Assembly (NCBI GenBank): GCA_026874595.1
Contig: CM049314.1
Span: 61,793,300-61,857,299, forward strand
Reading direction: 5' to 3'
Length of the DNA: 64,000 nt
Origin: Sipunculus nudus
Lineage: Eukaryota > Annelida > Sipuncula > Golfingiida > Sipunculidae
Part shown: positions 23,155 to 33,809 of the stretch, piece after piece
How the letters are laid out: every line of letters begins with the position of its first letter
Numbering within the stretch: position 1 is the first letter of the stretch
Translations under genes and position numbers: made by a program
The notes under the pieces: model-generated
Databases searched by the model: none
The model's input: the letters and a program-made list of their open reading frames with translations, nothing else
Told to the model about the DNA's origin: nothing

Positions 23155-24248
23155 TGTCAAGGCCCAATCACCGATCGGTCCAGACCAGATGCCGATCGGG
23201 ATTTGGTCCGGCCTAAACCCTGATCATAAACGTTTAGGAAAGAGAATGAGTTCCTGTCTGAACTTAACAAGGTTCAGGTCAGCCCAGACCTAGATTCAGA
23301 GCATGCCTATATCCCTGACAGGATGTCTGAAATTATGACAAATCTTAATTTAGTTTGTTGTCATTGTTAATTATTCTACCTTAATAACTAAACTAATATT
23401 TAAGTTTGAATTAACTGAGTGATTATATTTATTTTTCAAGTCCTTGTATTATTTTTCAAGTTTAATTATTATTTCCAGTATTTTCATCAGATTATTTATT
23501 CAGTTTTTTTATATAACAACTGAACTAGTTCATGCTGACTTACTGCATGTGTAAATAAGTGAATATATTTGATGCATTTTGTAGGTAGAATAAATTGTTA
23601 GATGGATGACATATATAAGAAGTTAAGTATCATATGAAGTTTTCAGTCCCAAGTTTTCAAATATTGATATTCCTTACTTGTATCAACTCATGAACAGCTT
23701 ACATTCAAGTGAAAAATCCTGATTTCATGAAAACCAACAATTTATAAAATCTCTTATCAACATTTTCAACTTTTATACGTATATATTCATATATTTATTA
23801 CATATATCAATTTATAAAATTAAATGTTTTACACCACTTGGTTTATTATTTTCATGTCTTAACCTTATGGCATATAATGTTTACACCAAAAGCCTGCTCT
23901 AGTCTGCCATGGAATCTCAATCAGGAACTGGTCCAGACAAGATCCCGATTAGGGTATTGGGCGGACTGAATCCCGATTGGAATTTGGTCTGGACCAATCA
24001 CGATTTGGTCCAGCCCAGATCCCGATCAAGATTTGGTCTGGACCAATTCTTGATTGGTCTGGACCAACTGGCGTTTTGTCCAGAACAGATCCTGATTGGG
24101 ATTTGGTCCGGCCTAAACCCCGATCGGGATCTGGTCTGGACAAGGGCTGGACCAGATCCTGATCAGGGTTAAGGCCAGACCAAACCCCGACTGGGATCTG
24201 GTCTGGACCAATTGCCGATTGATCCATATTGGGATCTGGGCCTTGACA
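23155..24248. mobile_element. TIR element with GGTCTGGACCAAATCCCGAT minisatellite
   Basis: Terminal inverted repeats TGTCAAGGCCCA (23155-23166) and TGGGCCTTGACA (24237-24248), possibly with a TATC direct duplication outside. The ends (23160-23225 and 23920-24240) consist of imperfect about 30-40 bp units built from GGTCTGGACC and CCCGATCGGGATTTGG half-palindromes. The middle is AT-rich and shares about 180 bp (23500-23700) with 61195-61380. Open frames on both strands over the minisatellite are by-products. Confidence 0.7.
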
Positions 24249-25925
24249 TATCCATGTAAAGTGACAGAGCCAACAAATTGACATTTCTGCTGTTGTTTTT
24301 CTACTTCTTTTATTTTTGGAAAATATTGATCAAACCTTGCAGCTGTGATGTAAAATGCGAAATAAATCTTTCGTTGTCCCATGAGGCATAACAAATGCAT
24401 CTCCTCAATCTTGAGACCAGTCACGCGTGACCTTTCCCCATGATGGATATCCATACATACTTCATTTGAAGTCAGAGCTGAAATGCCTTTAGATCGATGT
24501 GACATTTTGGAGAGTGACATTATGGGATGTATCAATACATTTTTTTTCAAACCACAAAACAGATGTGAGGATATTTATGCGTGTGTGTGTCTAAGATATT
24601 TGGCAAATAAAATACATGGTGTAAGCTAATAATTAGCTCTTTTATAATTATGCAGTTTTGGAGAGTGAAATTGTGGGATGTATTGATCCGACATTTCTCA
24701 GGCACTGGATATATGTGATGCATAAATAACTTTAAGATTAAAGGCAATGCTAAAGCAACATAGCATCCTTAATAACTTTGACCTTTTGGAGAGAGGAATT
24801 ATGGGACGCATTGATCACACTTTTTTAAAATATCCACCCAAATGTAACATAAATATGTAATTAATTGCTGTAATATAAAAGTGGAATCTGTCTGGGGGAC
24901 CACCTGTTTAATAAGAACACCTGTCTATTCACACCACCATTTGGTGACTTAAAGGATTCATACTGGTTATAACTGACCTATCTAATAATACCACCTGTGA
25001 ATTAAGACCACTGTTGGCCAGTCCCATAGGTCTTATTTCATCTGCAAATTATCATTAATACATACTCATTAATATCATTAATGGTCAACTTAAAGAGAGA
25101 TGTAAGGTCTTAATTCTAAAAGTGAATGTTAGAAACACTGCCTAAAAATGTTAGTTGTTGACAAATTGTATAATAATTTAGTTGCCACCTATATGTAATC
25201 CATGGCAAACCTATGAATGGTCTTATCAACTCAGGGGTTCCTTGGTTGTATGACCAAGCAAGAGGGATGATTATTCACCCAGGGCAAGTGCAAGTAGTCA
25301 CCAGGCTTCGTTAACAACTTGATATAAAATGAAAGGAAGCGTGTGCCACTGCCCTGTCACGTAGTCTGAAACTGGAATGGAAATCTGCAGATGTAAACAT
25401 TTGTTAAGCTAGCATTTAAAAATGGAGGAGGTTTCCTAAAAACATTTAAAAAATATTTTCTTCAACCTTGTAGACGATGAGCTGAACAGTAAATGCAGCC
25501 CTGCTTATGTCTGACAGGCAATTGCTGCTCTTTTTTTTTCTCATTAATGGTCAGCCCAACTTCAACACCTGTAGGGGATGGACCATTATTCTGGCTTGAG
25601 CTGTGACAGCACTGTATTGCTGGAACAGACAGCAGGTAGGCCTTGGAGTGATGGATGACAGGATCGTAAAATTTAGGATAATGAAGGGATAATTTACCCC
25701 AAAATGTCAGCTGTACTGTTGTAGTCTCTCTCATTCTGCAGGGATAAATATAGTTTTCCCTTTTAGATGAGCTCTAGGAATAGTGTTCAATTTTATATTG
25801 CTTTAACAGTCTGTACAATAGCACTATAATAATGTAATAATAAATGCTACAATACATCCGGTGATGCTTCACTCACTATAAATGGTAGTAGTTGTTAAAT
25901 CATATTTGATGGTTAAAAAGTAAAC
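24249..25925. other. No recognisable gene
   Basis: A minus-strand frame at 25462-25734 is open (90 codons) but has no recognisable domain and no strong splice signals. Short TTTTGGAGAG...TGGGAYGYATTGAT blocks repeat at about 24505, 24656 and 24785. Confidence 0.3.
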
Positions 25926-26119
25926 ATGGCCTACAGGCCTAATGCAAACCTGTGCAATGGGATATACATCAGGTATAATGCTTCAATGCTGGACCATTAC
26001 TTATCAAGTATATGGGTGACATGTATATGTACAATGCAAGAACTAAACATTTTGAACCCAAGTATATGCACCAATTACACAAACATCACTCCTGAATCAC
26101 TTGCATGGATGTACTCAAC

Positions 26120-26680
26120 ACTTAATGATTGTAGATGGTGCATCCAGTCTTGTGTATGAGAAAGCCATCAAAGGTGTATGTACATGCAAATTTCAAGCAG
26201 ATACTTCAAACCACTCTTGAGCTATGTGAACAAATGTATGAACCTAAAATCAATTATAGGTGGCACCACAAGTCTTGCATACAAAAACTGAGATGTTTGG
26301 ACATGCATAATTTCAGGCTGAAATATATCAAATCATTCCTAAGAAATAAGCAGGGACATACACTGTGCAAAAAATATTGTAGGTGGCACCATCAGTCCTA
26401 TATATGACAAAACTATCCAAGATGTATATATATTCCCTATTCCAGGTTGATAGTGATATATCAAATCACTTCTGAGAAATAAGCAGAAACAGACATTGTG
26501 CAAAAATTATTGCAGGTGGCGCCACCAGTCTTGTATATGACAGAGCTATCCGATATGTATAGATATGCACAATTTTAGGCTGATATATCAAATCCCTCCA
26601 GAGAAATAAGCAGGGAAATACACTAAGCAAAACCATTGAGGTGGCGACACCAGTCTTGTGTACAAGAAAGCCATAATTGA
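26120..26680 (-). repeat. HINE core-repeat fragment (no termini seen)
   Basis: Four to five units of about 110-140 bp centred on GGTGGCRCCACMAGTCTTGTRT. Same orientation as the 17311-18180 copy and opposite to 37084-38790. Neither the TTGTATCCGCC end nor the CTAG hairpin end is visible. Confidence 0.6.
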
Positions 26681-28204
26681 TGCATGGACAGGACGAAATT
26701 TCAGGCCTATACATTAAACTTCTCTTGAGTCAGATGCAATGCTCATTTCTTGCACAAAGTCGAGTTTTATTTTTAATGCTGTTTGCCTTTTTGTACCTGG
26801 TCTCTCCTTTATCTCTGACACAATTAGCATATTTCAATGATAAGGATAATATGAACTCTTTTGAAGTATATATATACATAATCATTTGGGATCAATTATG
26901 CAAAAATGCAACTGATTAAATCAATTTTGAAAGAAAACAGTCAATCTTCAATAAAACTGTTGAATTAGCACACCAATACTCATTATATAGAATACACTTT
27001 TTATTCCATTCACCAGGCCATTGCCTCCATGCTTCATGAATAATGAAACAGCTTCTCCAACTGGTTTGATTATGCAGGAGTTTACCAATGAGATGTCGAT
27101 TTACTAATCTCTGCCCAATGATGATTCACCTTACACAAGCTGGGCAATGACTTATTAATAACTGCCAGAGGTCGCTATTTAAATGTAGAAGTTTCTGTTC
27201 AATGACAAAGTGTTGTCAACATATTGATACTGGGACATCTTACAGTACCTATACCATTCCTGACTTTATACCACATGAATGGCCGGGGAATCACTATGTA
27301 CAGCCCCATAATGTTAGACTGACTGTATACATATTTGATAACATATTTGGTGTTTGCTCCTAATATACAGCAAACTCATCAGTATATGCTTTTATATCAA
27401 TTTAATTGATTTATACATTTTGCCCCCTTCCAGGTGATGTTTAACAAATATTATGATACATGGGGCCTAATGTATATATATATAACATGTGCCAGGGTTA
27501 TCACCTAGTAACAGTCTTTACAGTTTATAAAGTAATGACATATAACAATTTGAACTGAATATTGAAATGATGAGTTAACGTCATGAATTCTACTCTTCAT
27601 CTTTTCCTGAATCTTAACCTTGATCATTTCGTTTATGATCACATAAACTTAACATAGAGTTTGATCATTTTAAACTGAAAAGAGCTTACTTTTATCTAAG
27701 ATGTATTGATTACTGAAAGTGCTTTTATAATTAAATTTGTTTTGTTATTTCAGTACAAGGTTTCCACATATATAAGTCTGACAACACCATAAATTAAAGC
27801 AGCAATTGCCATTTGGAGGACCAGCTAACATATAAGAGTTACAATTAATCGACTTATTTTTTATATAAATACTAATGCCAATAATGGCACTAAAATGAGC
27901 ACTGTGGCATATCTGTGCTTATTCTTGTTAATAATTTCAATACATCATCACATTAAATAATATTAATGAATAAAGTTTAAATGATATGTAATAAATTTTA
28001 ATGTAACTTACAATACATATTTTAGATATTTTCTATCATAATCAGTTCTTTCCAATAATTTATAAAGCACCACTAACTAGTAACTGGTCATTTGACACGG
28101 TCAATACCAACAAATGGGCTGAAAATTCAAGAATTTCAGAGCCTGACCAGTCTACCATATTGATATATTGCAAATGCCACAAAAAAGGTGTCTTGAGCAA
28201 TAAA
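26681..28204. other. No firm gene; coding-like island at 27243-27361
   Basis: After GGACATCTTACAG the plus strand is open (TYTIPDFIPHEWPGNHYVQP...) to TAA at about 27361. The rest is AT-rich. The island is kept as a finding, not a gene call. Confidence 0.3.
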
Positions 28205-28630
28205 TTTGGGCAAATGTGCATTTTCGCGGGTTTTTGTAAAAGGCTTATTTTACCATTTTTAACGCATTATTTCCAAATTTTGTTTATTCTATAATAAGGA
28301 GAAATGTATACTTATATAAGAAAGAGGCTTACAGAGTTTGATAACAAATATATTTTAGATACAATGAGCAAAAATGCCCAAATATCTAGCTTGTTTTCTT
28401 GGCGACGTCATCAACATCATGCATAACGTTATGGGAGATGATGGAAATTTGAGCCATGAATTCGACTTTTGAGACATTTCATCTCTCAAACAGCAACACC
28501 TTTCATTACATAACCCTTATTTTTTTAAAATTATACATTTCTTATATATTGCTGAATATAACTTATATTTACAATTTGCGTTAAAGACTGGAAAAATAAG
28601 CCTCTAAAAAACCCGCTAAAATGCACAATT
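28205..28630. mobile_element. TIR/MITE element, about 420 bp
   Basis: The left arm has GTGCATTTTCGCGGGTTTTT, AGGCTTATTTTACC, TTTAACGCA. The right arm carries their inverse: TGCGTTAAAG, GGAAAAATAAGCCT, AAAAACCCGCTAAAATGCAC. TIR is about 55 bp. No open frame. Confidence 0.8.
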
Positions 28631-28801
28631 ACTTTAATTTGACTGTTAATTGCACCTATTCCCTGACAGGGGGCCAACCGGCCCTGTCAAACACATAACA
28701 CACAAACAGCAACAACCCTGGCCCAGCCGGACTCCAGTCCAGTCACTGAGTCAAGCTCACAACAAAACATCAAACCACTCTCATAAAAAAACAGTACTCA
28801 C

Positions 28802-28970
28802 CTGGACTTTATGGGAAAGTGACTGTCTGTACTGTATCCCTGCACTGCTGGGCTCCGGCTAGCTGTGCACGGTCACAAGGTTTATAACAGAACTGCCTCT
28901 TTCACAACATCTTGTAACAGTTCTGTCACAGTCCGTCATCCATGTTGTTATTGACACCTGCCGACCCCTA
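28802..28970 (-). other. Candidate 5'UTR first exon with perfect splice donor
   Basis: The minus strand reads AAAGTCCAG|GTGAGTACTG (donor at 28801-28800), a textbook donor at the edge of a GC-richer 170-bp stretch. No long frame crosses the donor, so if transcribed it would be an untranslated first exon of a leftward gene. The extent to 28970 is a guess. Confidence 0.3.
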
Positions 28971-29690
28971 TCGGCCAGATTATACACCACAAGTAATGAT
29001 TGATAAGGAAGTGCTGACATCTGTGGTCATTGCGGGTACTAAATTTAATGGTATAAGTACATAGTTGAATACTAATAATAACAATAATAATAATGATTAT
29101 TATTAAATTATATTAATTATAACAGCAAAAACTCTTAAAAAGTAGGGGGATGGGTAGACTTGGTTCCATTAATTATTTGCTGGCTGGAATAACTTACAAA
29201 ACTAGCTCGGATTTTTAAATCTAGTTGCAAGCAATAAAATGTACCTTTGACTATATAATTGTATTTGGAAAACCAGTAATCTGGGCTATTTATAATTTAA
29301 GGGCAAAAACTGTAAATTAAAGTGTCTGTCAGATACATTAGAAAGACAGGACTAAAAACAGCTAACAGCATGCAGCATTAGAACTCAACCTTGAATAAGT
29401 GTAAACAACCCAGACGTATGATATACAAGTAAGAATGAATTATATTTTATCTGGCAATATCTTAGGTATAATTCTATAAAGCATGTTTTGGGGAAATATA
29501 TATATATATAAATACTGCATAAAATAATCAATTAATAATCAATAATTTGCTCATTTTTATGGTTGATACCTTCAACTAATATATATATATATATAATGTA
29601 TCATATACAGTTAGTTTTACTTCATGTACTACAGAACTGTTTTGTGAGTACAGCTGATAAGCCAGTTCACTCTTCAGGTACTAACTGAAC

Positions 29691-29731
29691 TTATATATAT
29701 ATATATATATATATAATATTATATATATATA

Positions 29732-29771
<40 letters not shown>
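29691..29771. repeat. (TA)n microsatellite
   Basis: About 80 bp of alternating T/A with two small interruptions. Confidence 0.97.
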
Positions 29772-29773
<2 letters not shown>

Positions 29774-30107
29774 TTCTTTTAAGGGAGGGTTTATCACTTT
29801 TTTAGATCTTTATTTTAATATTCTTTATTTCATTTATTGTGATTCTAAAGCCTGTGACCAGGGAGAATTCATAAGGGACAGAGCAGAAATGGTTAGGTGG
29901 AAGCATATATGAATGAGATGTGCACTTTTATTGCTGACCTCTGTCGGACAAAGGGTAAACAAACAACTGGAAAAGACCAAAGAACAGTCTCATGAGGGAA
30001 AAAATCAATACACAAATTTCACCTCATAATGTTGTAACTTCTACATATTGATCCCATTTCATAATTTGCTCAGTTACATAAAAACCTATGAATTTTTTGC
30101 TCATATT

Positions 30108-30108
<1 letters not shown>

Positions 30109-30148
<40 letters not shown>
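30109..30148. repeat. (CT)n(CA)n compound microsatellite
   Basis: About 10 CT followed by 9 CA units. Confidence 0.97.
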
Positions 30149-30703
30149 GAGTTAATGAAACAACATGCCTCAACAGGATAACCAACAACATGTCTTTAAA
30201 GGCAATTTTATTTATAGAGGTGTATAGGTAATATTATAACATTAATTTAACACAGTTAAATATAAAGCACCTCAAAATATAATAAAAAAGTCATGGACTT
30301 GCTAATTATTTATTTGATAATCATACCTGCATGAACTAAATGAATTCCGATTCCAAATTTCTGTAAAATCATTCCTAAATATAAAACAAAGAACAATTCC
30401 CAATATAAACAAAGCTTCACATTTTAAAAAAATCTGTATTTATGGACTGTTCTACTATACTCAGGTTTTCTTAATGATCCCCCCCCCCCCGCCTAATCAT
30501 CAAACTTTGCAACCTCAATAGTGGATGATCTAAACATGATGTTTTGCCACATAAATCTGTTTAATAACATTTTCGCATGAAACAAGATCAAGATAAATAT
30601 AAAAATTATAAAAACAAACAAGACCAACAATTTTTATTTGGCACTGCAGGAAAATATCAATCTATCATGTCTTTGAATTTTTTTTGCAATTATAAATGAA
30701 ATA

Positions 30704-31280
30704 CTAGATGTGGTCGGAAAATGGTCCTCAGAGGGCCCTGCATTTCTGCTAGTGCTGGACTAGTTTACATATGGGTAAAAAAATAAAAGTTAAATTTGAA
30801 AAATATGACAAACAGAAGCAGGTTTTTATCCATATGCATGAGGGAAAAAATCCTACTGAATCAAATGATTAAAAGAAGATATGTCTGAAATAATGTGTGC
30901 AATAGAAAATCACTGAATGTAGTCTGTTAGCCATATTTGATTTTGAGCAAGTCTGTAAATCAATAGGTCTGGAGCAGTCATAGGTACCAACCATCCCTGT
31001 TAATTTGGGAAAGATGCAGTATGTTATTGTTGAGTTATCGCGCGTGAAAGGAAAGTAGGGATTGGGCTGTGGCAGCGATATAGGAATTCTGACAAGTCTG
31101 TAATTCAATATGTCTGGAGCCGGCATAGATACCAATCATCCCTGTGAATTTGGGAATGCAGTATGTTGTTTTTGAGTTATCGTGCGCGAAAGAAGTGTAC
31201 TTGACAGACGAACCGACACTATAGGGACTGACACTATACGGTGATCACTATAGGGCACCGCTTTTCAAGCAGGGCCTTAA
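30704..31280 (+). repeat. Family B dispersed repeat, copy 1
   Basis: Collinear with 45413-45916: CTAGATGTGGTCGGAAAATG, CAGAGGGCCC, CAATAGGTCTGGAGC, GAGTTATCGCGCG, GATCACTATAGGGCACCGCT. The two copies share both ends. The inner 31030-31200 part repeats the 30950-31040 unit. Confidence 0.85.
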
Positions 31281-33504
31281 AAAGGGTAAAACAACTGTTG
31301 AAAAAGGATTTACTCTTTTCTGAATGGCCAACACAGCTTAATGGATATTTTAACAATTGATACCTCAAAAAATCAGATGCAACAAAATGAGTTGTATTGG
31401 CCAATACACTTTAATGGACTGGATACCTCAATGGATACCTTAGCGGGTCTATTAATAGATCAGTAACATTAAAATGTAAGTTGTTATGGCCAACACAGTT
31501 TAATTGATACATTAATGAACATATTAACAGAGAATCATAACTTAATGAAAATTGTTATGGCAAACACAGCTTGATGAATATCTAAACGGATATATATACA
31601 AATCAGTAACAATAAAATGAGTTGTACTGGCCAATACAGCTTAATGAACATCTTAATGGATTTATTTATTATCTGTCACATCAAAGTGAAAGTTGGTATA
31701 GTCAATACAGCTTAATGGATACCTCAATATGTATATTAACACATTAGTCAAAAGCAAGTGAACATTGCATAGTTGTATACCTACATGTGGGTGTGTGGAC
31801 GTGCCTGGCCATATCAAATGAATTATCAGTAACTTTTTGAGACAGCAACAGAAAACTGGCAACATTTCACTATACAATCTACACATGATTTGCGCCAACA
31901 TTTATTGCACATTCCTGCAAACACTTGTGCATTATCTCTGCTTAACTTGTAGTATTACATTGGTATATAACATAATTTGTCTAAGACCCATGACATTACT
32001 GATGCATAATATTAAAATAACATGAATGATAAACACTAAATAATTTATAATTACAAATCAACAAATTTCAATACATAATAAACAACCTTTGAATCATACA
32101 TTTCTTAAATATAAACTACACATATCATATCTATTACATAATGCACAATGAAACAAAATCTTTTGAGACATGACATGGTTATGCTGATACCCCTGGCATT
32201 AAGGTATATATTTACTAATAATATAAACATTTCAGGACACATTCTGGTTGAAGGGTTTTTTATAGATATAATTTTTGTACGAACATAATACTGTCTCTTT
32301 ACACATACACAAGTACAACAATAGTGTTACTCTGTATTAACTTTGGTTTGAAAAAAACAATAAATATTCCAATAACCAGTACATCAGTAAACAGTATACA
32401 AGTCTATATATACTCTACATATATTAAACATAAAACTTATATGATAGCTAGAATGGTATTGTTTTTGCATGAGAAAAAAAATATATGTCTCTTTCCACCC
32501 CCACCCCCAACCCAATGGGACATTCCCAACTTCAGGGGAAGAAATATGCACTCTCTCAAAAGTTATGGTATTTCAAAAATCAAAAGTTTGCAGATTTGAC
32601 CTTGAAGATTTTGGTGTAGGTCACCGATTATGAACTCCTCAGTGAACATGAAGAAGTTTTAGAACGGATCCAAGAACTTGGGTGAAACCAGTCGTGTCAA
32701 TACTTCAAAACTTATGGTGTTCACAAAAATTGTATATTTCAGTGGATTTGACCTTGAGATCAAGGTCAAGGTCACCAGTTTTTATACTTGTCCCATATTA
32801 TTGTAGAAACAATATGTATATCATATTTCAGGAATAATGTGAAGACAGACTATGGCACTGAAAACAATATTTTTCCCCTCTAGGCAGTGAGACATTTTTT
32901 TGCTGCTAAATGTATGAATTAATCCAAGTATCCCAACAAGAGATATTGTAGAATTCCTCTGCTTATCAGCATGAAAGATACAGGGTTAAAATTTATATGC
33001 ATTAAATTTATATCAGTATAAAAAATATGATTGATTATGGTTCAAGCACCAGTATAAGAGTTAAAATACAAATCGTATTCATTTCAATTACAGATGCTAG
33101 GTCCCACTGTATGTCAATAATGATATATTTTCTTATATTTATTGACCAATTGATTATCTTACATGCATGATACAATTTCATACAATTCTACATCTGTTCG
33201 TTATGTTGCAGTCACATGCAAAATACATCCATACATATAAAACAAATCTGTATAATAAAGTTGGCCAATGCTTATATAAATATAAAAAGACCTGACATTG
33301 CTATCATGTGAAACGTCAATGGTCCCACATTTTTCATCACGATAAATATGCTTAAATAAAAACAAAAGTGCCCTACAATGCTTATGTCAAGATAAAAACA
33401 TCTGACACTGGTTATGTCAAAACTTCAATGGTCTCACTGTGATTATATCAAGAAAAACATGTATAAAAATGCTTATATCAAGACTAAAAAGGCTTCATAA
33501 AGCT
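31281..33504. other. No gene; degenerate tandem motifs
   Basis: 31280-31740 contains roughly six copies of a degenerate motif (GGCCAAYACAGYTTAATGGATA...) at about 90-95 bp spacing. 32550-32790 has two copies of TTTGACCTTGA...GGTCACC about 130 bp apart. 33290-33480 repeats CTTATRTCAAGA...CAATGGTC. None is coding. Part may be FMO 3'UTR or downstream flank. Confidence 0.5.
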
Positions 33505-33510
33505 TTTATT
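33505..33510 (-). terminator. Candidate poly(A) signal of the FMO gene
   Basis: AATAAA on the minus strand (TTTATT on the plus strand), about 107 bp downstream of the stop codon. It is the first canonical hexamer in the 3' flank. A longer 3'UTR is possible. Confidence 0.5.
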
Positions 33511-33616
33511 CATTCACAAAATCTATATAGTTTAAAGCAGGACAAAAGATCGCCAAATGCCTCTGCTGAGACAAGACTGCCTACTGCTTATGACAAGTAC
33601 AAAATTTGGAAATTAT

Positions 33617-33809
33617 TTAATCATCAAACCAATCACATACTTCATCCATTACATGCCAGAATAACATGAACAGTACAATGATTACGATTAGTAAGGAGTA
33701 AATCCAGAACGCTGGTACTGGAACTTTCCTCACTGTCTGTTCTGCTCCGGGCCAACGACCGGGTCCCTGAAGTCTCCACTGGGCGGCACCACCGCTGCCT
33801 AACAACAAC
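33617..33809 (-). CDS. FMO terminal coding exon 10 (membrane anchor)
   Basis: Acceptor GAGCAG, stop TAA at 33619-33617. RLLLGSG...[12 protein letters not shown] matches the HLLLGP...YRVQGPGKWDGA block. It is followed by a hydrophobic segment [20 protein letters not shown] (504-523) and an acidic end. Tail-anchoring at the C-terminus is typical of FMOs. Confidence 0.93.

Larger units (their letters stand above)
28971..30703. other. No gene; AT-rich with microsatellites
   Basis: Holds (TA)n at 29691-29771 and (CT)n(CA)n at 30109-30148. No coding signal. Confidence 0.5.

Noticed and set aside
24113-24550. 145-codon minus-strand open frame and overlapping frames on both strands (23909-24284)
   Set aside because: They are produced by the minisatellite units, which are open in several frames on both strands. 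No domain is visible.
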